64,000 nucleotides of DNA from Uliginosibacterium sp. 31-16 (GCF_030730865.1 NZ_JAVALZ010000003.1:372001-436000); one strand, 5' to 3'. Shown: positions 16,333 through 26,255, counted from the stretch's first letter. Program-made: numbers and translations. Notes: generated from the sequence alone by a model not told the origin.

Positions 16333-16526
16333 TGATTGGATAAGTGCTGCGCATTGTGCAGCCCGCCTTCAAGTGAGCGACGTACTTGCCGCTGGTCTGC
16401 GATGACTGATTGGGCGACGAACGGATAAGCGTGTGTGGTCGATCTTCCTGACCATCGGGTGCTGTCAGGCCGGTCAGGGCAGGATGCGATGGCTGGTTTG
16501 ACAAAGACCTGCCGCAAGGCGGTGTT

Positions 16527-17048
16527 TCAATTGGAGGGCAGGAGCAGCCCACCGTCCAGCGCAGCTTTCCAGGCTGCGAGTTTTTCAGCCGGACGCATGC
16601 CGGCGTGAGCAGGGCTGGTCGAAGGCAGGCGCAGGAAATCGACAGGGCCCGACGCGAGAGGCGGGCGAACGTGACGACGGAACAGGGATTCGGCCGTGCC
16701 GCCGTTGAAACACACGCGCCGGATCTGCGGATGCGCAGCGAAGAAATCAGTGAAATCGTTGATCAGTACGCTGGTCGCATCAATGTCGGCATCCAGACTG
16801 CCGGGACGCACGCAGCTTTGCAGCACATCCCATACGGCGACGCCTGCAGCGACAAGGTGTGTGCAGCGTTCGGCATAAGGCGCTGCCGGATCGAATCCCA
16901 GCGCTTCACCCATGATCGGCCAGAACCGGTTGTGCGGATGAGCGTAGTAGCGTTGCGCCTGCAGCGAGGCCACGCCGGGCATGCTGCCGAGGATCAGGAT
17001 GCGTGCATTGGGCGCCGCAAGCGGAGGGAAACTGCAGACGCGCATCAC
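16527..17048 (-). CDS. DNA-deoxyinosine (hypoxanthine) glycosylase, UDG superfamily
   Basis: 173 residues (the adjacent second Met is an alternative start). The motif ILGSMPGVASLQAQRYYAHP, then NRFWPI, and a later FNGGTAES are those of the UDG-superfamily group called family 6 or HDG, which removes hypoxanthine (deaminated adenine) from DNA. The Asn in the YYAHPHN segment is the expected catalytic-loop residue of this group. The length is typical. It should act in the cytoplasm in base excision repair. It follows the acyltransferase gene on the same strand with six bases between them, so they are probably cotranscribed. Confidence 0.88.
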   Translation of the reverse strand: MMRVCSFPPLAAPNARILILGSMPGVASLQAQRYYAHPHNRFWPIMGEALGFDPAAPYAERCTHLVAAGVAVWDVLQSCVRPGSLDADIDATSVLINDFTDFFAAHPQIRRVCFNGGTAESLFRRHVRPPLASGPVDFLRLPSTSPAHAGMRPAEKLAAWKAALDGGLLLPSN

Positions 17049-17054
17049 GCGGGT

Positions 17055-17612
17055 TCAGACGATGAAGCCGGGGCCGTCGCCCATCTTCGCGTTCATCTCG
17101 TTCTTCCGCGAGGCAGAGACATTTGCGCGCAGGGTATAAGCCTCGCCGAAGCACGGACTGCTCGCCAGCAGTGCCTGCTGACGCGCGAGATAGTCGGCTG
17201 TCGTGCCGAGCACGCGTGCCGGATTGCCGGCTGCCAGGCTGCCGGCCGGGATGTCGGCGGTGACGACGCTGCCAGCGCCGATGATTACGTCGCTCCCGAT
17301 TTTCACGCCTGGCAGCACGATGCTGTCTGCGCCAATGAACACCCGGTGGCCGATCGCCACCTTGCCCAGGCGCACGTAGCCCAGCGCGCGTTTGGTGCTG
17401 GCGTCGTGCGCGAGGATGGTCACGTTCGGGCCCAGCGTCACATCGTCACCAATCGTGATGTGCCAGCAATGGCAGGCGTCGATCACGCAGCCATCCTGCA
17501 TGTAGAAATTGCGGCCGACAACGAGGCCGCGGCGGACCAGCGTGGCGAGCGGGTCGCGGCCGCTCAGACGGCGGAACAGGCGGCGAAAGAGGCCGAGAAT
17601 CAGGGATGGCAT
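17055..17612 (-). CDS. Hexapeptide-repeat acyltransferase (LbetaH family)
   Basis: I start at ATG 17612 (MPSLILGLFRRL); the longer frame to 17807 overlaps the upstream gene and its extra residues are not protein-like. The 185-residue product has about five left-handed beta-helix turns: VGRNFYMQDG, IGDDVTLGPNV, LGKVAIGHRVFIGADSIVLP, IGSDVIIGAGSVV, followed by the AAGNPARVLG segment of serine/galactoside acetyltransferase-like enzymes. The catalytic His is probably in ILAHDAS. It should transfer an acetyl or similar group to a sugar or small molecule, which cannot be named. It starts 7 bases after the preceding small gene. Confidence 0.85.
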   Translation of the reverse strand: MPSLILGLFRRLFRRLSGRDPLATLVRRGLVVGRNFYMQDGCVIDACHCWHITIGDDVTLGPNVTILAHDASTKRALGYVRLGKVAIGHRVFIGADSIVLPGVKIGSDVIIGAGSVVTADIPAGSLAAGNPARVLGTTADYLARQQALLASSPCFGEAYTLRANVSASRKNEMNAKMGDGPGFIV

Positions 17613-17619
17613 GCTGAGA

Positions 17620-17859
17620 TCAGATGGCTGCGTCGCAGGTGCAGAGGACGAAATCGGCCTTGAACGGCGCTTCGGGCAGAGTGCGGCCGTATTCCACGAT
17701 CCAGTCTGCGTGTTCGATTTCTTCCCGGAAACGCTGCCGGTACGGCGCCGGCACTTCGGCCAGTGCGAAGACTTCCCGGGCAACCGTACTGTCTTCGTCC
17801 AATACATAGCGGTAGGAAATCATTCCGCCGGACAGTTTGCTCAGTTCCTCGTTTGCCAT
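17620..17859 (-). CDS. 79-residue protein of unknown function
   Basis: A GGGAGA site lies just before ATG 17859. The small, acidic, soluble protein contains EEIEHADWIVEYG and ends in ADFVLCTCDAAI, a Cys-x-Cys near the C-terminus. I do not recognise the family. It stands directly upstream of the acyltransferase gene and the glycosylase gene on the same strand, with gaps of 7 and 6 bases, so the three form one likely operon. Confidence 0.65.
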   Translation of the reverse strand: MANEELSKLSGGMISYRYVLDEDSTVAREVFALAEVPAPYRQRFREEIEHADWIVEYGRTLPEAPFKADFVLCTCDAAI

Positions 17860-17943
17860 GGTGTCTCCCGTGCCGGGTTGCAGGCTTCAGTGCCGCCTGC
17901 ATTCTGCGGTCATCCAGCGGCGCTGTCATCCCCATGGCGTGAT

Positions 17944-18711
17944 TCAGCCCTGATCGCCACCACAGAAACCGGCTTCGTCCGCAGACTTGAAGCGTTTGCC
18001 GCGTCTGTCGCCATCCGCATGCCAGAAGAATTGCCAGCGGTAATCCGCCTGGCCCGGCCGGGTCTGATAGCGGATCGAGAGCCGACCGGAATACTCGTCA
18101 TGACACGGCCGCCCGCTGCGGTAATCGGCTTCTGAAAAGCACGCCCGGATCATCTTGTTGCAGCTGAAGGGAATGCCGGCGTGCAGTGCGGCATCTGTCC
18201 CCAGGGGGATGAAGTCGGCGCGCTCGAAGCTTGCGCCGCCGCCCGAATACATCTCGCTGCGCCGGCTGAGCAGCGCCACGGCCCATTGCGTGGGGCTGAC
18301 CGGGTAAAGCGCCGGAAAGATCCGCCGTGGCCCCTCATCGGCCCAGCCCGCGGCTGTTTCGGTGCTCTCTTCAACCCCGTCCGGCTGACCGAAATCCTGC
18401 CGGAACTGCAATTGCAGCGCACCCGTCGGACCGAACTTTGCCGCGAGCAGCGCGGGCTTGCTTTCGTCGATCAGATACAGGTCCACAGGCATCGGGCGGG
18501 AAGGCACGAAGGCGCTCAACTGCGCCGGATCACATGGCTCCGGCAGGCTCGCACAGAGTTGCGCAATGGCCTCGGGTGCAGGCTTGCCTTTGGGGGCGGG
18601 CTTGAGCAATACCGCACGCGGCGCAGCGGGCGCCGCGGCGAATGCCGGCTGCCCTGACAGGACAGCCAGAATCAGGGAGGCCGATGCGCATGAGGTCGAG
18701 ATGCGTGTCAC
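17944..18711 (-). CDS. Exported protein of unknown function
   Basis: 255 residues with a signal peptide ending around AFAAAP (residue 25). The mature protein has Cys pairs (LCASLPEPC, FSCNKMIRAC) that suggest disulfides, a predicted beta-rich middle, and a C-terminus FWHADGDRRGKRFKSADE. No named family is recognised. It is only 6 bases downstream of another exported protein gene on the same strand, so the two are very probably cotranscribed and both act in the periplasm. Confidence 0.68.
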   Translation of the reverse strand: MTRISTSCASASLILAVLSGQPAFAAAPAAPRAVLLKPAPKGKPAPEAIAQLCASLPEPCDPAQLSAFVPSRPMPVDLYLIDESKPALLAAKFGPTGALQLQFRQDFGQPDGVEESTETAAGWADEGPRRIFPALYPVSPTQWAVALLSRRSEMYSGGGASFERADFIPLGTDAALHAGIPFSCNKMIRACFSEADYRSGRPCHDEYSGRLSIRYQTRPGQADYRWQFFWHADGDRRGKRFKSADEAGFCGGDQG

Positions 18712-18717
18712 GCGTGC

Positions 18718-19152
18718 CTATTTCTTTTCCGACTGCTGCAGCCACTCCGTCAGCATGGGCTCCGGAGCGGCATGCTGGCTCAGCGCGCCATCGTATTTCA
18801 CCCGGGGTTCGCGCAGCGTGTTGGGTTGGTTGGGCAGATATACCGTGCCGCTGTCGCGATCAAGGCGCAGCAGCATGTAATCGCGGCCGTTGCGCGTTGT
18901 CGTATAGCTGCGGGTGCCGTCCCGGTCTCCGGCGTCGACGCGTGCTTTCTGGATCACGCCATCCAACGGATGGTCGATGCCTGCAATCTGCACCAGCGCT
19001 TCGGCTTTCTCCGGAGCGCCCAGGCGCAGAACGAAGACCTTGACGCCTTCTTCACCACTGTAGGCTTTCACATAGCGGCCCACTTCGGGGCGATCTGCTG
19101 CATGGGCCAGCGCGGTGATGCACAGACTGGCGAGGAGGAAGAGTTTTTTCAT
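18718..19152 (-). CDS. Exported protein of unknown function
   Basis: The start is placed at ATG 19152, which opens with a classical signal peptide (MKKLFLLASLCITALAHA) cut before ADRPE; the longer frame to 19401 puts 83 non-signal residues in front. The mature part, about 126 residues, is beta-rich (VKVFVLRLG, YMLLRLDRDSGTVYLP). No family is recognised. It leads the pair with the exported protein at 17944. Confidence 0.68.
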   Translation of the reverse strand: MKKLFLLASLCITALAHAADRPEVGRYVKAYSGEEGVKVFVLRLGAPEKAEALVQIAGIDHPLDGVIQKARVDAGDRDGTRSYTTTRNGRDYMLLRLDRDSGTVYLPNQPNTLREPRVKYDGALSQHAAPEPMLTEWLQQSEKK

Positions 19153-19355
19153 GGGAATTCCGGTTGGGGAGAGAGGCAGAAAAGCTTGCGAGGATAAGCG
19201 CCTCGTCCGCGCAATGCTGCGCTGACGTGCCCTTGGGCAGACCTTGGGGGACGAGCGGTTTGAATCATTTTCTGAGAAATTGCCTGCCTTGTTAGGTAGC
19301 GCGTCGGAACGGATTGTCTGCGCGGGGGCTGGCTCATTAGCGATGTCTGGCGTGT

Positions 19356-20417
19356 TCAGTCCGGAAACGAGTCGCGGATCCATCCGCTCAGGCTCGTACA
19401 AAACTCGCTCTGCGAATTTTCCCGGGAGCAGCGGCGCTGATAGGTGTCCTGGGCGGAGCGAAGCGTCTCGTCGGCTTCCTTCTTGCGCCGTGCCTTCTCG
19501 TGTTCGATCGCCCGTTGCACCGTTTCCTTGTGTTCCGGGTGTTGTTGTTCGTACTGCCGAAGGCCGGATCCGGGCTGGTGTGCCAGGGCGTTGAGCAATG
19601 CCTGCAGTTCGGCTTCGGGCAATTGCGACATCGGGATGTTCTGGGGAAGTGCCGGGCTGCCCGGGGTTTCCTGCGCAGCGCTACGAAGCGCAGTGTCGGG
19701 CGAACGAAAGGATTCACGACTATTGCTGACGACCGCCTGGGTGCTCATCTGTTTCAGGGCTTGGCTCATCACCTCGGGCGGCGTGTTTTTCACCGCGATC
19801 CAGTCCAGCGAGACGAGTTTGTGCCGTCCGAAGAGGCCTGAGTTCAGGGTAACACGTGCCACTTCGCCGTTGCAGGGCATGGCAGGATCCTGAGGGCACT
19901 CGACGTGTCGCGTTCCCCGGTTGTCTCTCAGTTCAAACAGCTTCCGGTTCCATTGACAGGACGGGATGGAGGCACGCACAAGCTTGCCGGTCGCCAGGTC
20001 TGCAAACTCGATTCCCTTGCATGAATAGGACATCGGTTGCGCATCGTAGGGGAGGTCCCCGGCGTCCGGTCCTAAATCCTGTCGGGCTGTATTCCAGTCT
20101 CCCGTGACGCGAACAAAAAAGTGCTCTTCGGCGCGCCCGAAACGATCCACGATGTTGATGCCAATGGAAATGACCGTCAGGCCGCTCAGCGCAGACCACA
20201 TTATTTTCGAGATGATCCTGCTGCGCGCCTTCGAGGGATCTTCGGGACGCTTCTCATCGATGGATTCAAGGAAAAACTTGCAGGTGAGGAGGACGTACAG
20301 CGTCAGGCCGTAATGGCAGAGCCTGGTGAGCTCCGTTGACCAGCCCAGCGGCGTCGCGATCAGCCCGTAAGCCAGAAAATCCATTAAGAACCAGGCGGGA
20401 ATAGCGAGAAGCAGCAT
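19356..20417 (-). CDS. Membrane protein with long soluble domain, unknown function
   Basis: 353 residues from ATG 20417, preceded by AGAGAAG. Three hydrophobic segments lie in the first 100 residues (about 1-20, 31-47, 74-90). The remainder includes Cys residues (YSCKG, IPSCQW, VECPQDPAMPCNG) that would suit a periplasmic location, and a charged, probably helical tail (EHEKARRKKEADETL). No known domain is recognised. It is transcribed in the same direction as its neighbours, but with gaps of about 200 and 67 bases. Confidence 0.6.
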   Translation of the reverse strand: MLLLAIPAWFLMDFLAYGLIATPLGWSTELTRLCHYGLTLYVLLTCKFFLESIDEKRPEDPSKARSRIISKIMWSALSGLTVISIGINIVDRFGRAEEHFFVRVTGDWNTARQDLGPDAGDLPYDAQPMSYSCKGIEFADLATGKLVRASIPSCQWNRKLFELRDNRGTRHVECPQDPAMPCNGEVARVTLNSGLFGRHKLVSLDWIAVKNTPPEVMSQALKQMSTQAVVSNSRESFRSPDTALRSAAQETPGSPALPQNIPMSQLPEAELQALLNALAHQPGSGLRQYEQQHPEHKETVQRAIEHEKARRKKEADETLRSAQDTYQRRCSRENSQSEFCTSLSGWIRDSFPD

Positions 20418-20484
20418 GGCGTTACGGACTTCTCTGCTTATCGCGTGGCCGCTATATGGGTGATCGTACGTATGGACTGCAAGC

Positions 20485-21936
20485 TCATTTTTCTGCCGGT
20501 TGATTCATCTGCCGCAGCAGCTGCCAGGCCATTGCCACCATGCCCAGTACGCCCAGCACCAGCACGCCCCACAAGGCGATCTTCTTCCAGTCGCGCTCGC
20601 CGTCGGCGGTCTGCGCGACGCTTGATGTGCTGCCTGAAGACGCGCTCTGGGCGCCGTTCTTCGCAGCATCCTCGAGGACGCTGGCGGAGACGATTTCCGG
20701 GCTGTCCGGCTTGCCGAAACCGGGCACCAGCGTGGCGGCGCCCAGGGCGGCGTCTTTCGCTTCCTTGTTGCCGACGGCCAGTGTGTAGGGGCCTTCACCG
20801 CTGGCGAGGAACACCAGTTGCGCAGGCTGCACGGCGAAGCTCAGCTGCGGGCCTTCCGCGAGCGGGTTCAGGCGCGGGTCGACGCGCAGCACGAATTCCT
20901 GCAGCGCGTAAGCGGGCAGGGGGATCTCGCTGTTGCTCCACTCCCGGCCCTTGTTGCTGATGCGATAGACCACCGTGCTGGCGAGACTGTTCCAGTAACG
21001 GCGCTCGCGCCCCGGGGCGAGGATTTCCACCGGCAGGAGTTGATTGCCCGGTGGCAGGGTGAGGCGCAATTTCGTCAGGGGCAGAGGATGGGGCAGGCGG
21101 AAACGGTATTCGCCGGGCTTCAGGTCGCTCCCGCCCGGGCTCGCTGCCAGTGGCGCAGACCAGGCCAGCGGGGCGGCCAGGTAGCGCGAGCTGCTTTGCT
21201 CCAGGGTGGCGCTGGCGAGCTGCGGCGCGGCGGCGGGCTCACGCCAGAGCAGGCGCAGGTAGCGGTCACGGAAGCCATTCAGTTCGATGCGCCGGTTCTC
21301 GATGCGCGCGCCGTTGTAGTCCAGCCGGGCCAGCTGCACGTGCCTGGCCAGACGCTGCCAGTGCTGCAGATCGTCGCTGGACTCCACATCAAGCAGCTGG
21401 AAATCGCCGCCGGCCTTGTTCCAGTCCAGCTCCAGCGCCCGCACGGCCTGCCGGTCACTGATCTGGCTTGCGTCCAGCACATAGCCGGAGAGCCGCGTCC
21501 CGCCTTGCTGTGCAGGCTGCTTGCCTGCAGAACCGCTCCGGGAATTGATCTGCACAAGGGTGCCGTCCGGACCCTGACGCAGCGTGAGATTCAGGGCTCC
21601 ATCGTCGGAGACTGTTGCGGTGTGCGCGTCTTCGCGGGCCAGCAATGGAAACCAGCGCAGGGATTGTTTCTTCACCTGCTCCTCGGTACTCCCGCTGGCG
21701 GCCAGCCGCGCATACGGCACGGGCTGGCCAGCCGCGTTGAAGACGCGCAGATCGCGCAGGTCGCCATGCGCGGAAGCCAGATAAGCCGCCAGCGGCACGC
21801 TCAGGCGGTAGTAGGGCGCAGCCGCTTCGGTACGGATCGGCAGATGGGTGGCGAACTGTGCGGGCTTTTCCTGCGCCATTGCGCTCAGCGAAAGCAGGGC
21901 GGCAGCGCAGCTGGCCAGATGCTTGAAAATGGGCAT
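20485..21936 (-). CDS. DUF3999 family protein
   Basis: 483 residues from ATG 21936, with GGAG eight bases upstream; an ATG at 21954 gives six more. A signal peptide (MPIFKHLASCAAALLSLSAMA) leads into a long beta-rich exported domain with repeated LRVFNAAGQPVPYA and YLRLLW elements. A single membrane segment lies near the C-terminus (LWGVLVLGVLGMVAMAW), followed by a short cytoplasmic tail. The family is DUF3999, known mainly as the neighbour of DUF2339 genes. Here the DUF2339 gene is immediately upstream with a 14-base gap, so the two probably form a membrane complex. Function unknown. Confidence 0.85.
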   Translation of the reverse strand: MPIFKHLASCAAALLSLSAMAQEKPAQFATHLPIRTEAAAPYYRLSVPLAAYLASAHGDLRDLRVFNAAGQPVPYARLAASGSTEEQVKKQSLRWFPLLAREDAHTATVSDDGALNLTLRQGPDGTLVQINSRSGSAGKQPAQQGGTRLSGYVLDASQISDRQAVRALELDWNKAGGDFQLLDVESSDDLQHWQRLARHVQLARLDYNGARIENRRIELNGFRDRYLRLLWREPAAAPQLASATLEQSSSRYLAAPLAWSAPLAASPGGSDLKPGEYRFRLPHPLPLTKLRLTLPPGNQLLPVEILAPGRERRYWNSLASTVVYRISNKGREWSNSEIPLPAYALQEFVLRVDPRLNPLAEGPQLSFAVQPAQLVFLASGEGPYTLAVGNKEAKDAALGAATLVPGFGKPDSPEIVSASVLEDAAKNGAQSASSGSTSSVAQTADGERDWKKIALWGVLVLGVLGMVAMAWQLLRQMNQPAEK

Positions 21937-21950
21937 GGCGTGACTCCGGA

Positions 21951-24900
21951 TCATTGGTTTTCTTCCTTGCTCGGTGGCAGCGGCGCGAAGTAGCCCACCA
22001 CCAGCAGCAGCACGCCCACGCCGATGAAGGAGATGATGCGTTCCAGCCCGCCGTGGTTCGACAGCTCCACGAAGAACAGTTTGGCGACGACCACCGCGAC
22101 CAGCACCGCGCCGCTGACCCACACGGCGCGCCGTGCGCGGCGGTGGCCACTGATCATCAGGCCCAGCGCGAGCAAGGCCCAGGCTACCGACAGGCTGGCC
22201 TGTACGGTCATCGAATGCAGCAGGGCATCGTTGTTCCACGCCACCCCGGCGAAGTGATGCGCTGCGCGCAGTACCACGCAGGTATAGGTGAGGAAGCCGC
22301 CTGCCAGCAGCGCGACCTGCAGCGGCGCATGCAGGGGCTGCCAGGCGACAAGGGCCGGATCTTGCGTGCGCAGTTGCCCAACCCACTGCCAGCCGGCGAA
22401 GAGCACCAGCAGCAAGGCAATTTCCAGCGGATTGATCAGCGGAATGAAAGGCAGCGGCGCGGCGTTGCCGGTGGATTGCAGATTGACCATCAGCAGCCAT
22501 GCCAGCAGGATGACGAGCACGGGCAGGGTGCTGCTGAAACGGTAGATCTGCGGATGGGCCGCTGCCGGCCACAGCCTGGGCGGTGCTTTGCGTGCGTTCC
22601 ACAGCAGCCAGGCCGCCAGCGGCAGCGTCCAGCCCAGCCAGCGCCAGGTGCTGCCGGGTTCGCCCAGGCTGAGGAAGAGGTAGCGCAGCTCCAGTGCGGC
22701 CACACCCAGCCAGACCCAGGTATTGACGAGGTGCAGGAGCTTGTCACTGCTGCTGGCGAGCAGATTCTTGCTGACGCGCAGCAGACCGAAACCGGCGATG
22801 AGTGCGAGACCGAATGCCACCCAGCCAGACTCGCCGAGCAGGTTCGCGTCGGCGCTGTAATCGAAGGCGGCGACGGCACCCGCCAGCGGCAGCAGCAGGC
22901 CGCACAGGCCAGCGAGCCGCGCCCAGCGCCATTTTCCGGCAATCGGCAGGAGCAGCAGGACAGATGCCGCCATCACCGCGAGGAACTGATGCGCCAGCAC
23001 CTGATCGTTGCCGGCCTGCCAGCGCAGCTCCATCCACCAGCCGAACGCCCACCAGCAGGCGGACCACAGCAGCGCCGGGAAGCTGATCCAGTCGCCATCG
23101 ATCTGCAAGGCATCCGCATCGGTGGCCGCTGGCGAGCGCGCCCAGGCGTGCAGTCGCCAGGCCACGGCGAAAGCGGCCAGCGCAATGACGATTGGCGTCC
23201 AGAAACCGGCGTGGGCGAAGGGCGTCGTGCCTTCGGGTGGCGGCAGGTGGCCGAAGAGGAAGAACACCGCGCTGTTGGCCTTGAGGAAGGCAGCGCCGGC
23301 GATGACTTCCAGCGCCAGCGCGAACCAGAAGGCCTGCTTCAGCTTCAGGCGCATGGCGGCCCACATCAGCACGAAGCCGCAAGCCGCCCATACTGCGGTG
23401 GCGGTCTGCCAGGGCAGTACGAAGAGCACCGCCAGGGCGATGAAGCCCAGACCGAAGAGCATGGCCCAGGCGAGACGCGCGACCTGCGCCGGGTCATTGG
23501 CTTTGCGGGCCTCACGGATGGCCGCGCCCAGGCTGACCAGCGAAGCCAGCCCGATCAGCGAAGCGATGACCAGCCCCTTCCAGCCGGAGCTGGCCAGCAT
23601 CAGCACACTGCCTTCGGCCGCCCGATCCATGTTGTTGAGGAACAGCAGGCCCGTCGCCAGTTGCAGCAGCAGCGCATTGGTGAGCCAGCCGCGTGCCTTC
23701 AGACGCAGGCCGATGAAGACCGTGAGCATGCCGGCGATGGCCCAGACGGCGGCTGTCGTATCCGCCAGCCAGGTGAGCGGTGCGATCAGATAGAGGAGCC
23801 ACAGCCCCAGCGTGCTGAACAGCGGCTGCAGGCTGCTGGTGCCGGCCTTGCTGTCCTGCCGTTCAAACCGCACCAGCAGGGCGCAGGCCAGCATCACCAC
23901 GCCCAGCAGGAGCGCCACAAGCGGTTTGCCGTACAGCAAGGTCGTGGGCTCCGGCAATTCCCAGCTGTGATTCACTCCGAGGGTGCCGCCGAAGGCGAGG
24001 AGGGACAGCAGCAGTATGCCTACGCCATTGGCCAGCCAGGCCGGTGGCCGGAAGCGGGTTGCAACGAAGACCGTGGCGAACCCGGCGATGCCCCAGATGA
24101 TGGCGCAGCCCTCGGCCAGCCGCATCAGGGGGGCAATCAGGTACAGGCTCCACAAGCCTGCTGTGGCAAACAGCAAGCCCAGACCGCTATCCCAGGATTC
24201 CGTATCGCCCTTGGCGCGGGCTGCGTTCAGCACCAGCATGTTGGAGAGCAGCGACAGCCCTAGCATCAGCGCGCCGAGTGCCGATCCGCTCAGCAGCGTG
24301 TCCTGCCCGACATCTAGTTTCTGCAGGAAGGCAATGATGGCGCCGGCCTGCAGCAGCAAGGCGAAGGCGCGTGCGAAGGGGCGTTGCTGGCGGTGGCCGA
24401 TCCAGTAGATGCCGGCGGCTTCAACGGCCCAGGCGGCAGAGGTCCATTGCGCGTCCAGCCCCAGCGGAATCGCCAGCGAGGCGAAGATCATGCCGAGCGC
24501 AAGGAAGATTTCGGTGAGCAGGCGATGGCGCAGCGGATTTGCACCGTGAGCCAGTCGCGCCAGCAGCAGATAGAAACCGCCCAGCGCCAGCGCGCTGAAC
24601 GCCGTGCCGTATTCGATATGCCGGATCAGGCCGACTTGCAGGCCGAAGGCGACGATGGGCGTGCCGAACAGGATTGTTCCGTCCACGTAGCGCTGTGCGG
24701 CGTGACCTTTCTGCGCCAGCCAGGCGGTCCATTCCGCCGTATCGCGACCGCTGGGCGTGTCCGGATCATCCAGCAGCACGCGGCGTGCGAAGAGCAGGCC
24801 GATGGTGACGAACATCAGGAAGAACAGGATCAGGAAAGGCTCGGTATTGCCGAAATGCAGGGCCGGATCGTAGCTGCGCAGCCCCCAGGCCAGACCGATC

Positions 24901-26255
24901 AGGAAGGTGCCGAAGAAGCCGATCAGGTTCAGCGGACGCCAGGCCTTGAACCAGGCGATGCCGAGGATGCCGCAGTTGAGCAGGGCGAAATACGTGAACA
25001 ACGCAACGTGGTTGCCGCCACCGGTCGACACCAGAACCGGCGTGGCAAAACCGCCCAGTGCGCCCGCCACGGCGAGCGACAGGGAATCCTGCATCACCGC
25101 GAGCAGGCCGGACAGTGCCACCACGGCGACCAGCAGGGCAAAGCCGACTTCGGTGGAGAGCAGCGGCTGATCATGCAGCTTGAGCGCCGCAAACACGGTG
25201 AGATACATCACCGCCACCGCGCCGCCCTGCATTAGCAGTGCATAGGCCTGGCGCTTGAAGCGTAATTTCCAGCCCAGTGCCAGCGCGACCAGCGAGGTGG
25301 CCGCCACGCCCAGATAGCGCAATTCGAGTGGAATCACCACGCGCTCGGAGGCGTAGCGCAGCAGGAAGGCCAGGCCGAGGAAAACCAGCAGCATGCCGAC
25401 GCGCACGATGGTGTTGCCGCCAAAGAGCCAGTCTTTCGCCGCATTGAACCCGCGCTCGATGAGCGACGGCTCGGCGGGAACGCGTGGCTGCGGAGGGCGG
25501 CGGGCTGGAGAGGGGCGTGCAGCGGGCCTCTGCGGGATGGGAGGCTGCACAACGGCGTCCGGCCTGGTTTGTGCGGCAGGCGTGCTGGAGACCGTTTCTG
25601 GATGCGGCTCTGCAGGCAGGGGTGTTGGGCTGGCGGGTGCGTCCAGCGGCAGAATCTGTGCAAAATCCGGTTCTGTCGTGCTGCTTACCGGTGTCCAGGC
25701 AGGCTGGCCGGAGGTTGCGACCGGAGCGAGCGCTTCCGGCAGGATGGCTTCCCCCCAGGGGACAGGCGCTGCGTCGAGTGCGGGCACGTTGTCCTGGATC
25801 TGCAGCGGGGTGTCGTCCACCGGTAGGGATGCCTGCATGGCCTCGGGCAGGGGACTGTCGACATGCGCAATGCTGGTACGCAGGGTGGTGAATGTCGGCT
25901 CGGCAGGGCGCTGCAAGGGCTGGGCCGGTGTGCTCTGAGCGGCTTCCGGCTGGGCCGCTGGAGCTTGCTGCGCAACGACCGTGGCGGCGCTGCTGGCCGG
26001 CCCGGCGGGCGCGCTGAAGGGCTGTGGCGCCTCGGTCTCGCGCCGCTCGTTCAGCGTTTTCACGCTGGCTTGCAGCGCGCCCAGGCGGGTTTCCAGACTG
26101 CTGGCGCGGGCCTCGGCATCCTTCAGGGCCTTGCGCAGCTTGTCGATCTGGTTGCTGTGTTCCCCGCTGCGCGACCAGGCGATCAGGGTGAGGATGGGTA
26201 ATACGAGCAGATATCCCGCACTCAGCAGGATTGCCAACAGGATCAGTCCTTCCAC
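21951..26255 (-). CDS. DUF2339 giant polytopic membrane protein
   Basis: I prefer the GTG at 26255, since GGGGGAG is 7 bases upstream; a GTG at 26261 is too close to that site. The 1434-residue product has an N-terminal membrane helix, a coiled-coil stretch (about 33-72, KLRKALKDAEARASSLETRL), a Pro/Ala-rich linker to about 270, and then about 1150 residues dominated by membrane helices, probably more than thirty. Such a helix count is far above that of ordinary transporters. DUF2339 proteins have no proven function; the partner DUF3999 gene follows after 14 bases. Members I recall are often near 900 residues, so this one is large. Confidence 0.88.
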   Translation of the reverse strand: MEGLILLAILLSAGYLLVLPILTLIAWSRSGEHSNQIDKLRKALKDAEARASSLETRLGALQASVKTLNERRETEAPQPFSAPAGPASSAATVVAQQAPAAQPEAAQSTPAQPLQRPAEPTFTTLRTSIAHVDSPLPEAMQASLPVDDTPLQIQDNVPALDAAPVPWGEAILPEALAPVATSGQPAWTPVSSTTEPDFAQILPLDAPASPTPLPAEPHPETVSSTPAAQTRPDAVVQPPIPQRPAARPSPARRPPQPRVPAEPSLIERGFNAAKDWLFGGNTIVRVGMLLVFLGLAFLLRYASERVVIPLELRYLGVAATSLVALALGWKLRFKRQAYALLMQGGAVAVMYLTVFAALKLHDQPLLSTEVGFALLVAVVALSGLLAVMQDSLSLAVAGALGGFATPVLVSTGGGNHVALFTYFALLNCGILGIAWFKAWRPLNLIGFFGTFLIGLAWGLRSYDPALHFGNTEPFLILFFLMFVTIGLLFARRVLLDDPDTPSGRDTAEWTAWLAQKGHAAQRYVDGTILFGTPIVAFGLQVGLIRHIEYGTAFSALALGGFYLLLARLAHGANPLRHRLLTEIFLALGMIFASLAIPLGLDAQWTSAAWAVEAAGIYWIGHRQQRPFARAFALLLQAGAIIAFLQKLDVGQDTLLSGSALGALMLGLSLLSNMLVLNAARAKGDTESWDSGLGLLFATAGLWSLYLIAPLMRLAEGCAIIWGIAGFATVFVATRFRPPAWLANGVGILLLSLLAFGGTLGVNHSWELPEPTTLLYGKPLVALLLGVVMLACALLVRFERQDSKAGTSSLQPLFSTLGLWLLYLIAPLTWLADTTAAVWAIAGMLTVFIGLRLKARGWLTNALLLQLATGLLFLNNMDRAAEGSVLMLASSGWKGLVIASLIGLASLVSLGAAIREARKANDPAQVARLAWAMLFGLGFIALAVLFVLPWQTATAVWAACGFVLMWAAMRLKLKQAFWFALALEVIAGAAFLKANSAVFFLFGHLPPPEGTTPFAHAGFWTPIVIALAAFAVAWRLHAWARSPAATDADALQIDGDWISFPALLWSACWWAFGWWMELRWQAGNDQVLAHQFLAVMAASVLLLLPIAGKWRWARLAGLCGLLLPLAGAVAAFDYSADANLLGESGWVAFGLALIAGFGLLRVSKNLLASSSDKLLHLVNTWVWLGVAALELRYLFLSLGEPGSTWRWLGWTLPLAAWLLWNARKAPPRLWPAAAHPQIYRFSSTLPVLVILLAWLLMVNLQSTGNAAPLPFIPLINPLEIALLLVLFAGWQWVGQLRTQDPALVAWQPLHAPLQVALLAGGFLTYTCVVLRAAHHFAGVAWNNDALLHSMTVQASLSVAWALLALGLMISGHRRARRAVWVSGAVLVAVVVAKLFFVELSNHGGLERIISFIGVGVLLLVVGYFAPLPPSKEENQ

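Noticed and set aside
21954-24263. 769-residue forward frame opposite the DUF2339 gene
   Set aside because: Very rich in Gln, Gly and Arg with no domain; an antisense artefact of a membrane-protein gene.
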